64,000 bases of DNA from Methanoculleus horonobensis (GTDB taxonomy: Archaea > Halobacteriota > Methanomicrobia > Methanomicrobiales > Methanoculleaceae): assembly GCF_001602375.1 (NCBI RefSeq), contig NZ_BCNY01000015.1:310001-374000 (forward strand), in the 5' to 3' direction. Position numbers and translations under genes: made by a program. This document shows, piece after piece, positions 23,960 through 31,773 of the stretch (position 1 is its first letter; every line of letters begins with the position of its first letter). The notes beneath the pieces were generated by a model that worked only from the letters and a program-made list of their open reading frames with translations, was not told where the DNA came from and ran no database searches.

Positions 23960-26356
23960 ATGATTCAGCCCTTGGATATCGAAGAGTACCGGAACGTCTA
24001 CGAACCGGGAAAGGTGGAGTGCGCCAGCACCGAGGAGATGAGGCCGCTCGAGGAGATCATCGGCCAGGAACGGGCGCTCCGGGCGCTGCGGTTCGGCCTT
24101 GAGATTCGGGAGGCCGGGTTCAACGTCTACGCCGCGGGCGCCCAGGGAACCGGACGGGTGAGAGCCGTCCGGAGTTTCCTCGACGAACTCGCGAAGGCCA
24201 AGCCCCGGGCGCGTGACTGGGTCTACGTGCATAACTTCGAGAACCAGTACGAGCCCAACGCCATCGCCCTCCCTGCCGGGAGAGGGACGGAGTTTCGGGA
24301 GGATGTGAAACGGTTCATCGAGGAGGCGCGGCAGGCGCTTCCCCGGGCGTTCCAGAGCGAAGAGTACGCCAAACGGCGGGACGAGATGCTCCAGTCGCTC
24401 CAGGGGAACAGAACGGATCTCATCGCCCGGATCAACCAGAAAGCCCAGGATGCAGGGTTCGTCATCCAGATGAGCCCCATCGGTCTTTTGACCATCCCGG
24501 TCATCGACGGGAGGCCGGTTCCCGAGGAGGAGTTCATCAACCTCCCAAGCGACGTACGGGCGGAAGTTCAGCGGCGGCGTGACGCTCTCGGCACCGACCT
24601 CCGGAGCATGCTCCGGCAGGTGCAGGATATCGAGCGGCAGGGGGCCGAGGCGGTCAAGGACGTAAACCACGATATCGCCCTCTACGCGATAGGGAACCTC
24701 GTCGCCGAACTCAAGGAGAAGTATGCCGACGTCCCGGAGGTTCCCGGGTATATCGACGCCGTCCAGAACGACATCCTCGAGAACACCCAGTTATTCCTCG
24801 GTCTCCCCGAGCAGCAGGGCGTCCCGCCCCAGTTCCAGGCCTTCATGCGGGAGATTCCGTTCCGGAAGTACGAAGTGAACGTCGTCGTCGACAACGCCGG
24901 GACAGAAGGCGCACCGGTGGTCTTCGAGCAGAACCCCACCTACCAGAACCTCCTTGGAAAGATCGAGAAGGAGGTGCAGTTCGGGATCTTCACGACCGAC
25001 TTCACGATGATCCGGCCGGGCTCGCTGCACCGGGCCAACGGCGGCTATCTCGTCCTCGACGCCGAAGACCTCCTGCGTGCCCCGCTCTCCTGGGACGGGC
25101 TCAAGACGGCTTTGAAGACCGGGGAGGCAGTCATCGAGGAGCCGGGAGAACGGATGGGGTTCATCACGGCAAAGACGATCAAGCCCGAACCCATCCCCCT
25201 CGACATCAAGGTGGCCCTCATCGGGACGCCGATGATCTACCAGCTCCTCTACCGGATGGACACCGACTTCAAGGAGCTCTTCAAGGTCAAGGCCGACTTC
25301 GACATCGTGATGGAGCGAAACGATGAGAACGCCAATAAATACGCCGACTTTATCTGCAACCTCGTCCGGGAGGAGAACCTCCGGCACCTCGAGCGGGAGG
25401 CGATCGCCCGGGTGATCGAGTACGGGTCGAGACTCGCTGCGGACAAAGAGAGACTCTCGACCCGGTTCTCGGCGGTTGCCGACCTCATCCGGGAGGCGAA
25501 CTTCTACGCCGCAGAGGACGGGGCCGATCGGATCGAGAGGAGGCACGTCACGAAGGCGATCGAGGAGAAGATCTACCGCTCGAACCTGATCCAGCAGAAG
25601 ATCGAGGAGTACATCCAGAGAGGGATCTTCCTCATCGATACCGAGGGCGAGAAGGTCGGCCAGGTGAACGGTCTCTCGGTCATCGGACTCGGTGACTTTG
25701 CGTTCGGCCGGCCTTCGAAGGTGACCGCGAGCATCGGGGTCGGCCGCGAAGGGATCATGGACATCGAGCGTGAGGCCGCGCTCGGCGGGCCGATCCACAC
25801 GAAAGGCGTTCTGATCATCAGCGGTTACCTCAACAACAACTACGCGCGCGATAAGCCGCTCTCCCTCTCCGCCCGGCTGGTCTTCGAGCAGAGTTACGAG
25901 GGGATCGAGGGCGACTCCGCATCGAGCACCGAGCTCTACGCCCTCCTCTCGGCGCTCTCGGGGATTCCGCTGAAGCAGTACCTCGCCGTCACGGGTTCGG
26001 TGAACCAGAACGGCGAAGTCCAGGCGATCGGTGGCGTGAACGAGAAACTGGAGGGGTTCTTCGAGGTCTGCAAAGCCAAAGGGCTCAACGGAAACCAGGG
26101 GGCGTTGATCCCGGCAAGCAACGTCCAGAACCTGATGCTGAAAGAGGAGATCGTCGAGGCCGCGAAGGCGGGGAAGTTCCGGATCTACCCGGTGCGGACG
26201 ATCGACGAAGGCATCGAGGTTCTCACGGGTGTTCCGGCGGGCGTGCGCCGGGATGACGGCACCTACGAAGAGGGGACGGTGAACTACCTGGTGGACCGGC
26301 GCCTTCGGGAGATGGCCGAGACGATGCGCGGATTCCAGCCGATGACGGCGAAGTGA
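23960..26356 (+). CDS. Lon-like ATP-dependent protease (AAA_32 type)
   Basis: A 798-residue AAA+ protease of the Lon family branch with an N-terminal AAA_32 domain. The nucleotide site is AGAQGTGRVRAV (the Arg in place of the usual Lys is normal for this branch). The C-terminal S16 domain carries the catalytic dyad: Ser in EGDSASSTEL and Lys in GGVNEKLEGFF. There is no membrane segment, unlike archaeal LonB. The start ATG 23960 follows GGTGA with 5-base spacing, and a CCTTTTTTAAGG promoter element lies at 23902-23913. The protease degrades misfolded or regulatory proteins using ATP. The stop overlaps the next gene region. Confidence 0.9.
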   Translation: MIQPLDIEEYRNVYEPGKVECASTEEMRPLEEIIGQERALRALRFGLEIREAGFNVYAAGAQGTGRVRAVRSFLDELAKAKPRARDWVYVHNFENQYEPNAIALPAGRGTEFREDVKRFIEEARQALPRAFQSEEYAKRRDEMLQSLQGNRTDLIARINQKAQDAGFVIQMSPIGLLTIPVIDGRPVPEEEFINLPSDVRAEVQRRRDALGTDLRSMLRQVQDIERQGAEAVKDVNHDIALYAIGNLVAELKEKYADVPEVPGYIDAVQNDILENTQLFLGLPEQQGVPPQFQAFMREIPFRKYEVNVVVDNAGTEGAPVVFEQNPTYQNLLGKIEKEVQFGIFTTDFTMIRPGSLHRANGGYLVLDAEDLLRAPLSWDGLKTALKTGEAVIEEPGERMGFITAKTIKPEPIPLDIKVALIGTPMIYQLLYRMDTDFKELFKVKADFDIVMERNDENANKYADFICNLVREENLRHLEREAIARVIEYGSRLAADKERLSTRFSAVADLIREANFYAAEDGADRIERRHVTKAIEEKIYRSNLIQQKIEEYIQRGIFLIDTEGEKVGQVNGLSVIGLGDFAFGRPSKVTASIGVGREGIMDIEREAALGGPIHTKGVLIISGYLNNNYARDKPLSLSARLVFEQSYEGIEGDSASSTELYALLSALSGIPLKQYLAVTGSVNQNGEVQAIGGVNEKLEGFFEVCKAKGLNGNQGALIPASNVQNLMLKEEIVEAAKAGKFRIYPVRTIDEGIEVLTGVPAGVRRDDGTYEEGTVNYLVDRRLREMAETMRGFQPMTAK

Positions 26357-26361
26357 CCGGA

Positions 26362-27534
26362 ATGGAGCGGAAGCGGTCGGTCTACATGGACCATGCGGCG
26401 ACGACGCCGGTGCGGCCGGAGGTCGCCCGGGCGATGCTCCCCTACTTCTCGGAGCGGTTCGGGAACCCCTCCTCGCTCTATGCCCTCGCCCGCGAGGCGA
26501 AGGAGGCGGTCGAGGAGGCGCGGGGGCAGGTGGCGGCGGCGATCGGCGCGACCCCCGAGGAGATCTACTTCACCTCCGGCGGGACGGAGGCCGACAACTG
26601 GGCGATCAAGGGGACGGCGGCGGCGAGGCGGAAGAAGGGCGACCATATCATCACCTCCTCAATCGAGCACCACGCCGTCCTCCATACCTGCGAGAACCTC
26701 GAAAAACAGGGCTACCGGGTCACCTACCTCCCGGTCGACGAGTTCGGGCGGGTGGAGCCGGGATCCGTCGAAGCGGCGATCACCGATGCGACGATCCTCA
26801 TCTCGGTGATGGCCGCGAACAACGAGATCGGGACGATCCAGCCGGTACGGGCGATCGCGGAGGTCGCGCACGACCACAAAATCCCGTTCCACACCGACGC
26901 AGTCCAGGCGATCGGGACATTTCCAGTGGACGTGAACGAGATGGGAGCCGACCTCCTCGCCCTCTCCGCCCACAAATTCGGCGGCCCGAAGGGGACGGGA
27001 GCGCTCTACGTCAGGCGGGGAACCCGGGTAGGGACGTTCATGGACGGCGGGGCGCAGGAACGGGGGCGGCGTGCCGGAACCGAGAACGTTCCCGGGATCG
27101 TGGGGCTCGGGCGAGCGATCGAACTCGCGGTCGCCGGGATGCCCCAGAACGCTCCCCGGCTTGCCGCGATGCGGGATAGGCTGATCCGGGGGATCATGGA
27201 CGCGATCCCGGACACCCGCTTGAACGGCCACCCGACCGAGCGGCTCCCGAATAACGTGAACGTCGCGTTCCGCTACGTCGAGGGGGAGTCGATCCTCCTC
27301 ATGCTCGACGCCCTCGGGGTTGCCGCCTCGACGGGGAGTGCCTGCACCTCGGCATCGCTCGAGCCCTCGCACGTCCTGACCTCGTGCGGTCTGGCGCCGG
27401 AGCACGCCCACGGCTCGCTCCGGCTCACCCTCGGGTACGCGAACACCGAGGAAGACGTCGACTACGTCCTTGAGGTGCTCCCGGGGATCATCGAGCGGCT
27501 GCGGGCGATCTCGCCGCTCCGGGGGGAGGCGTGA
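26362..27534 (+). CDS. Cysteine desulfurase (NifS/IscS family)
   Basis: A 390-residue pyridoxal-phosphate enzyme that takes sulfur from cysteine for iron-sulfur clusters and thiolation. Key features are YMDHAATTPVRPEV, SSIEHHAVLHTCENL, the PLP-lysine motif SAHKFGGPKGTG, RRAGTENVPG and the active-site loop with Cys in TGSACTSASLEPSHVL. Length and motifs are those of group I NifS. No IscU scaffold is beside it; it follows the Lon gene by 5 bases and touches the phosphohexomutase gene downstream. GTG 26353 is an alternative start. It fits the iron-sulfur theme of the genes 3-5 kb upstream. Confidence 0.92.
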   Translation: MERKRSVYMDHAATTPVRPEVARAMLPYFSERFGNPSSLYALAREAKEAVEEARGQVAAAIGATPEEIYFTSGGTEADNWAIKGTAAARRKKGDHIITSSIEHHAVLHTCENLEKQGYRVTYLPVDEFGRVEPGSVEAAITDATILISVMAANNEIGTIQPVRAIAEVAHDHKIPFHTDAVQAIGTFPVDVNEMGADLLALSAHKFGGPKGTGALYVRRGTRVGTFMDGGAQERGRRAGTENVPGIVGLGRAIELAVAGMPQNAPRLAAMRDRLIRGIMDAIPDTRLNGHPTERLPNNVNVAFRYVEGESILLMLDALGVAASTGSACTSASLEPSHVLTSCGLAPEHAHGSLRLTLGYANTEEDVDYVLEVLPGIIERLRAISPLRGEA

Positions 27535-28881
27535 ATGGCCGGGATCTTCCGGGCCTACGACATCCGGGGGCGCTACCCCGACGAACTCGATGAGGCGACC
27601 GCAAAGCGGATCGGGAACGCCTTCGTCGCGCTTCTTGCGGCGGAGCGGATCGTCGTCGGCCGGGACATGCGTCTCTCGTCGGAACCGCTCTCCCGGGCGT
27701 TCACCCGCGGGGCGGTCGAGGCCGGGGCGGAGGTTGCGGATATCGGGATGGCGAGCACGCCGCTCCTCAACTACGCGATCGCTGCCGGGGGGTTCGACGG
27801 CGGGGCGATGGTGACGGCCTCCCACCTGCCCGGTGATATGAACGGGTTCAAGCTCGCCCGCGAGAACGCCGTCCCCCTCTCCGGCGACCGCGACCTGCCG
27901 CTCCTCGAGACCCGGACCGGGGAGGAGCGGGTCGCCCGCGCCGGGGGGTCGTCCCGCGAGCTTGGGATGCTGGACGACTACATCGGGGCGGTAGCCGGGT
28001 TCGTCCGGGCGCCGAAACGCCTCACGGTCGTCGCGGACGCCGGGAACGGGATGGCCGGGCCGGAGGTGCCCCGCCTCTTCGAGCGGGTGCCGGCATGGCA
28101 CCTCGTCCCGATGTACACTGAACCCGACGGCCGGTTCCCGCACCACCACGCAAACCCGCTCGACCCCGCGACCACCCGGGAACTGCAGGAACGGGTCGTG
28201 GCCGAGGGCGCGGAGATGGGGGTGGCGTTCGACGGTGACGGCGACCGGTGCGGGCTCATCGACGAGCGAGGCGAGCGCGTCCGGGAAGACCTGGTGACCG
28301 CCCTCGTCGCGGATTACCTGCTTGGCGAGAACCCGGGGGCGACGATCCTCTACGACCTGCGGTCGAGCCGGGCGGTCCGCGAGGCGATCGAGCGGGCCCA
28401 TGGTCGGGGCGTCCGCTCCAGGGTCGGCCACGCCTTCATCAAGGCCGCGATGCGCGAGGAGGACGCCCTCTTTGCCGGAGAACTCTCCGGGCACTACTAC
28501 TACCGGGACATGGGGTTCACCGACAACGGCCTTCTCACGCTGGTCATGGTTGCAAACATCCTCGCCGCGAGCGGCAGGACGCTCTCCGAACTCGTCAAAC
28601 CCCTCGACCGTTACCCTTCGACCGGGGAGATCAACCTCGCGGTGCGCGACCCCTCGGCGGTGCTCGCGGTGCTTGCGGCACGCTACCGCGACGCGGAGCT
28701 TGACAGACTCGACGGGCTGACGGCAACCTACCCCGACTGGTGGTTCAACATCCGCCGTTCCCACACCGAGCCGGTGGTGCGGCTGAACATCGAGGCGGAT
28801 ACGAGGAGCCTCCTCGATGAGAAGGAGCGGGAGGTGCTCGCGGCCATCCGGGAGGCCGAAGAGTCGGCGGGGGAGACGTAA
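27535..28881 (+). CDS. Phosphomannomutase/phosphoglucomutase
   Basis: A 448-residue alpha-D-phosphohexomutase. The phosphoserine loop is TASHLPGDMNGFK, the Mg-binding loop DGDGDRCGL, the sugar-binding loop GELSGHYYY and the phosphate-binding loop RRSHTEPVVRLNIEA, all in the right order. It interconverts mannose or glucose 1- and 6-phosphates for nucleotide sugars, glycans or gluconeogenesis. It begins on the base after the stop of the desulfurase, so the two are cotranscribed. GC-rich like its neighbours. Confidence 0.92.
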   Translation: MAGIFRAYDIRGRYPDELDEATAKRIGNAFVALLAAERIVVGRDMRLSSEPLSRAFTRGAVEAGAEVADIGMASTPLLNYAIAAGGFDGGAMVTASHLPGDMNGFKLARENAVPLSGDRDLPLLETRTGEERVARAGGSSRELGMLDDYIGAVAGFVRAPKRLTVVADAGNGMAGPEVPRLFERVPAWHLVPMYTEPDGRFPHHHANPLDPATTRELQERVVAEGAEMGVAFDGDGDRCGLIDERGERVREDLVTALVADYLLGENPGATILYDLRSSRAVREAIERAHGRGVRSRVGHAFIKAAMREEDALFAGELSGHYYYRDMGFTDNGLLTLVMVANILAASGRTLSELVKPLDRYPSTGEINLAVRDPSAVLAVLAARYRDAELDRLDGLTATYPDWWFNIRRSHTEPVVRLNIEADTRSLLDEKEREVLAAIREAEESAGET

Positions 28882-29067
28882 GGGTCCGGTCTGCAAGGAT
28901 AAAGGGGGACGGCCCCCGGTTCACGCACCCGTTACCGGACGGCCTCTCCAGCGCATCGCCGCCATGCAGCATGCCCCACGCAGACGAGCCGTTCAGTTCT
29001 TCGCCGCTCCAAAACGCGCCGTTAATCCATTGCTTCGGTTGGAAGGGCGCGATGGGCAACAGCCGTA
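28882..29067. other. Gene-free stretch between the phosphohexomutase and the ATP-cone gene
   Basis: About 190 bases with no convincing gene or terminator. Together with the promoter (29068) and leader (29098-29232) it makes a 350-base non-coding region. Confidence 0.4.
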
Positions 29068-29077
29068 ACTTATAAGT
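29068..29077 (+). promoter_or_regulatory. TATA box of the small ATP-cone gene
   Basis: ACTTATAAGT is a near-ideal archaeal TATA box and is itself palindromic. It predicts a transcript start near 29098, so the gene has a leader of about 135 bases, unusual where most mRNAs here look leaderless. Confidence 0.55.
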
Positions 29078-29097
29078 ATCCGATATTCCACTGTTGC

Positions 29098-29232
29098 CCG
29101 GCAGGCTGCAGCTTGCAACCGAAGCGGGGTCGGGTGAAACGCCCGGAAAACCGTGATCCCGGAGAGAAGCCGGGGTGCAACGGGCACCCGCACCTCGAGG
29201 AAAGCCGAACAGGTATTGATGTGGTGATGAGA
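29098..29232 (+). other. Structured 5' leader of the small ATP-cone gene
   Basis: Three short stem-loops can form: CGGGTG-AAA-CGCCCG (29131-29145), CCCGG with CCGGG (29158-29174) and GGGTGC with GCACCC (29173-29189). The last two share two bases, so they are mutually exclusive at their edges. A GGTGATGA Shine-Dalgarno precedes ATG 29233 by 5 bases. A regulatory RNA role is possible but unproven. Confidence 0.35.
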
Positions 29233-29523
29233 ATGGCACAACAGCAGCAGATGGAGTCCCAGTCCTGGCAGGAGACCATGATCCGGAAGTCGAACAACCA
29301 GGAGGAGCAGTTCAGCCCCGACAAGATCAGGAGGTCGGTGCAGAACGCCGGAGCAAGCCAGGAACTGGCGGATGAGATCACCCAGCAGATTCAGGGGAGC
29401 ACCCACAGCGGGATGACGACCTCCGAGATCGACAGCAGCATCCAGGATATCCTCAGGCAGAGGGATATGAACGCCTACAACAACTGGATGCAGTGGAAAG
29501 AGCAGCACCAGAGCTCGCAGTAA
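29233..29523 (+). CDS. Free-standing ATP-cone mini-protein (96 aa)
   Basis: A Gln-rich N-terminus (MAQQQQMESQSWQETM) is followed by an ATP-cone-like domain: IRKSNNQEEQFSPDKIRRSV, GASQELADEITQQIQG, MTTSEIDSSIQDILRQRDMNAYNNW. ATP-cones normally sit on ribonucleotide reductase or NrdR and sense ATP/dATP. Here the domain stands alone with no partner domain, so it may regulate another protein in trans. The start ATG 29233 follows GGTGATGA with 5-base spacing. Codon use is less GC-biased than its neighbours, and a structured 135-base leader lies upstream. Together with the ATP-cone nuclease at 5773 it is one of two unusual ATP-cone proteins in the window. Confidence 0.65.
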   Translation: MAQQQQMESQSWQETMIRKSNNQEEQFSPDKIRRSVQNAGASQELADEITQQIQGSTHSGMTTSEIDSSIQDILRQRDMNAYNNWMQWKEQHQSSQ

Positions 29524-29560
29524 GAACGACTCAAATCTTCCCGCAGGCGGTCTATTATAC

Positions 29561-29617
29561 CAGGCGCCGGACGTCCGTCGGCAGTTCTGCACGGCGGACA
29601 TCCGGACGTTACGCCTG
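29561..29617 (+). other. Long imperfect inverted repeat downstream of the ATP-cone gene
   Basis: CAGGCG (29561-29566) pairs with CGCCTG (29612-29617), and inside lie GTCCG/CGGAC (29573-29577/29595-29599) and GCAG-TT-CTGC (29581-29590). It begins 38 bases after the stop codon. It could be a 3' structure of that mRNA or part of a small RNA. A second 16-base inverted repeat (29692-29707, TCCGGGA-TC-TCCCGGA) follows a TATA-like AATATTTATC. Confidence 0.35.
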
Positions 29618-29761
29618 CCGGGATGCGTATGCCCGCAAGAGCGCGCACAATGTTTTTATGATCCCAGAACAATATTTATCTGCAGTAGGATTCCGGGATC
29701 TCCCGGACGTCTGAGATGCGTGCATCATCTCCGAATTCAGGCCGGCTGCATAACAATTCTC

Positions 29762-29836
29762 GGGCCCGTAGCTTAGTCCGGTCAGAGCGCCCGGCTCATA
29801 ACCGGGCGGTCGTGGGTTCGAATCCCTCCGGGCCCA
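29762..29836 (+). tRNA. tRNA-Met (CAT), elongator
   Basis: 75 bases fold into a full cloverleaf: 7-bp acceptor GGGCCCG/CGGGCCC, D-arm AGCTTAGTCCGGTCAGAGC, anticodon stem CCCGG/CCGGG with loop CTCATAA (anticodon CAT), variable loop, T-arm GTGGG-TTCGAAT-CCCTC (one U-U mismatch) and discriminator A. CCA is not encoded. The sequence resembles archaeal elongator tRNA-Met. A tRNA-Ile2 with modified CAT cannot be separated by sequence alone. A T5 run follows about 17 bases after the end. Confidence 0.95.
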
Positions 29837-29981
29837 TGTTTTGCAGAATCTTTTTGATAATCGGTATATGGCGGGCAGATACCGCAGGGCGGTTCCGCGA
29901 ATGAGCGTTTATTCGATGCATTGAACAGAAATCCGTTAGAAAAGCCTATCTCCCGAGACGGGAATAGTTTTCTAAGATATC

Positions 29982-30554
29982 ATGGTCGATCTGATCGAAG
30001 GAGTTGTAATCCTCGTATTGTTCCTCGCTGTTCTGGTCTTATTCTACAGATACTCCAGGATCCAGGGTCAGGTCGAGCAGAACGCACGGGAGATATTCGA
30101 AACCTGGCGCCGGGGGGAGCGGGAGGATATCGAGGCCTGGAAAGAGCGGGAACTCAGGCGCCTATCTGACGAGAAAGCAAGGATCCTCTTTGATGCGTGG
30201 AGGCAGGAAGAAGAGGGGAATATCCGCACCGACGCGGTCAGGCGCAGCCAGTCGGTGACCCGGGGGAAGGTCACGGAGTGCCTCATCCCGTACTTCCCCG
30301 ACTTCCCCTACAACCCGAAGGATGCACGGTTCTTAGGAACCCCGGTCGATCTCATCGTCTTCGACGGACTCTCCGACGCCGATGAGGTGGAGAAGGTTGT
30401 CTTTGTCGAGATAAAGACGGGCAAAGCCGCCAACCTGAGCAAACGGGAGCGTGCCGTCAGGGAGTGCATCAAAGCCGGGCGAGTGCAGTACTCCACCATC
30501 CACCAGTCGTTCGACGAAGACGCCAACCGGCTGCGGGATATGGGGATGAACTAG
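29982..30554 (+). CDS. Membrane-anchored Holliday junction resolvase-related nuclease
   Basis: A 190-residue protein: an N-terminal membrane helix (GVVILVLFLAVLVLFYRY), a charged coiled-coil (REIFETWRRGEREDIEAWKERELRRL), then a nuclease-like domain with the D...ExK core in GTPVDLIVFDG and VVFVEIKTGKAANLSKRER. This is the archaeal 'endonuclease related to Holliday junction resolvase' family (PF10107 as I recall). Membrane attachment of a nuclease-like domain is typical for the family, and its function is unknown. ATG 29982 starts the anchor helix. It follows the tRNA-Met by 145 bases. Confidence 0.8.
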   Translation: MVDLIEGVVILVLFLAVLVLFYRYSRIQGQVEQNAREIFETWRRGEREDIEAWKERELRRLSDEKARILFDAWRQEEEGNIRTDAVRRSQSVTRGKVTECLIPYFPDFPYNPKDARFLGTPVDLIVFDGLSDADEVEKVVFVEIKTGKAANLSKRERAVRECIKAGRVQYSTIHQSFDEDANRLRDMGMN

Positions 30555-30636
30555 CCATACGGCCGTATCGGGCTTTGAACCGCCGCCGGAGAACGCGCTT
30601 CACAAAAAAAGTTCGGAACGGATACCTTTAGATCAA

Positions 30637-31014
30637 TCACCGGGGCGACGGATCGAATGAGGCGTCCTCGTCCTCCGGGCACCCCTCCTCCCGCTCGCGG
30701 CCGCACCCAACGATCCGGATCGTCTTCCCGTGCACCAGGGCGTCCGCGACCTTTGCCCGCGCCTCGTGGAGGTCGCGCCAGAGGGTCTTTCGGGAGACGC
30801 CGAGGGCGACGGCGGCCTCCTCCTGCTCGAGCCCCTGGAGGTCGACGAGCCGCAGGGCCTCCACCTCCTCGGGGAGGACGACGACGAACTCATCAGGCCC
30901 CCCGCAGAGCGGGCCGAAACACCGGAACGCCCCCTGATTCCCGATCATCCGGCGAACCCGGGGCCTGCCCCGCTGGCGGCGGCCGCGCCCCTCGCCGGGT
31001 TCTCTCTCGTTCAT
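30637..31014 (-). CDS. DUF134 helix-turn-helix protein
   Basis: A 125-residue DNA-binding protein. The family pattern is clear: GRPRVRRMIG, FRCFGPLCG, VVLPEEVEALRLVDLQGLEQ, then the HTH EEAAVALGVSRKTLWRDLHEA and ARAKVADALVHGKTIRIVGCG. DUF134 proteins commonly sit beside NifX- and MinD-like genes in anaerobes and are candidate regulators of them. Here the cluster lies 7 kb away (21292-23785), where a palindromic operator-like site occurs. Acidic C-terminal tail with Cys (CGREREEGCPEDE). Confidence 0.85.
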   Translation of the reverse strand: MNEREPGEGRGRRQRGRPRVRRMIGNQGAFRCFGPLCGGPDEFVVVLPEEVEALRLVDLQGLEQEEAAVALGVSRKTLWRDLHEARAKVADALVHGKTIRIVGCGREREEGCPEDEDASFDPSPR

Positions 31015-31080
31015 GCTACCGATCTCCTGAGTAGAGATCGGTCTCCCGTCCAGATAGTGCCTTCGCTCCGGGTCGGCGGC

Positions 31081-31422
31081 TCACTCCGCCTCCCGGAGCA
31101 TCGCCTCAACCGCATCTGCCAGGGGCCCGAGTTCGGTCAGGATGATGTCCCAGAGAATTGTCGGTTTCACCGAGTAGTACGAGTGGACGCTTATGTCCCG
31201 GAGCCCGGCGATCTTTCGCCATTCAATCTCCGGATGACCTGCGGTAATATCGGCAGGGATCTGCTTCACCGCTTCCCCAATTGTGATGAACCTGAGCACG
31301 ACGGCATCAAGGCACATGGGATCGCCCGCAAACTCCTCAAACGTCCGGTCCCCTGCATAGGAGCTGATGGAAGCGATGGCATCACGGATGTCCTCCAGAT
31401 AGAGGAGGAGATCCCTAGGCAT
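31081..31422 (-). CDS. hepT: HepT-type toxin (DUF86 HEPN ribonuclease)
   Basis: A 113-residue helical HEPN protein with the RNase motif R-x4-H-x-Y in RDISVHSYYSV. N-terminal helices (MPRDLLLYLEDIRDAIASI) and the FEEFAGDPMCLDAVVLRFITIGEAV core fit the HepT family. HepT cleaves RNA and is neutralised by MntA, which adenylylates it. The gene overlaps mntA by 8 bases, in the standard mntA-hepT order. GTG 31434 is another possible start. The pair is a type VII toxin-antitoxin module. Confidence 0.88.
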   Translation of the reverse strand: MPRDLLLYLEDIRDAIASISSYAGDRTFEEFAGDPMCLDAVVLRFITIGEAVKQIPADITAGHPEIEWRKIAGLRDISVHSYYSVKPTILWDIILTELGPLADAVEAMLREAE

Positions 31423-31702
31423 AGACGACCTCACCGAGGACAGTCTCCCGGATCCGGGGCTTCAAGGTATCGGTGATGACGAGATCCGTCCTTCGTCCCA
31501 GGAGATCCTCAAGGTAGAACTTGAGGCCCATGAAGTGATCAAAGGTCTCCTCCCCCTCCCGGAACTCCACCAGAATATCGATGTCGCTTGCCCCGGTGGC
31601 CTCGCCACGCGCCACAGATCCGAAGATGCCGATACGGGCTACGCCATAGCGTTCCCGGATAGTGTGAAGATTCTGCTGGATCTGGGTGAGTGGATGTACC
31701 AT
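31415..31702 (-). CDS. mntA: MntA-type minimal nucleotidyltransferase (antitoxin)
   Basis: A 95-residue MNT-family protein with the catalytic GSVARGEATGASDIDILVEF (G-S...D-x-D), a following acid region and EDLLGRRTDLVITDTLK. In known pairs the antitoxin adenylylates the tyrosine of the HepT RNase motif. ATG 31702 lies about 25-30 bases downstream of the TATA box GGATATAAGT (31727-31736), so the mRNA is probably leaderless. Upstream ATGs (31720, 31744) are less consistent with this. Confidence 0.87.
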   Translation of the reverse strand: MVHPLTQIQQNLHTIRERYGVARIGIFGSVARGEATGASDIDILVEFREGEETFDHFMGLKFYLEDLLGRRTDLVITDTLKPRIRETVLGEVVYA

Positions 31703-31726
31703 TATTCTGTGATGCTGCATCCATCC

Positions 31727-31736
31727 ACTTATATCC
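31727..31736 (-). promoter_or_regulatory. TATA box of the mntA-hepT operon
   Basis: On the minus strand GGATATAAGT lies about 25-34 bases before ATG 31702, supporting a leaderless transcript. It sits in the 72 bases after the pseudogene stop. Confidence 0.55.
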
Positions 31737-31773
31737 TCCGGCATCAGGCTGCTCTTCACCGGGAGGGAGGGGA

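Noticed and set aside
26659-28896. 745-codon minus frame across the desulfurase and phosphohexomutase
   Set aside because: It spans two well-supported plus-strand genes and contains no domain.
29716-29904. 62-residue frame running through the tRNA-Met
   Set aside because: It overlaps a complete cloverleaf tRNA and has no domain.
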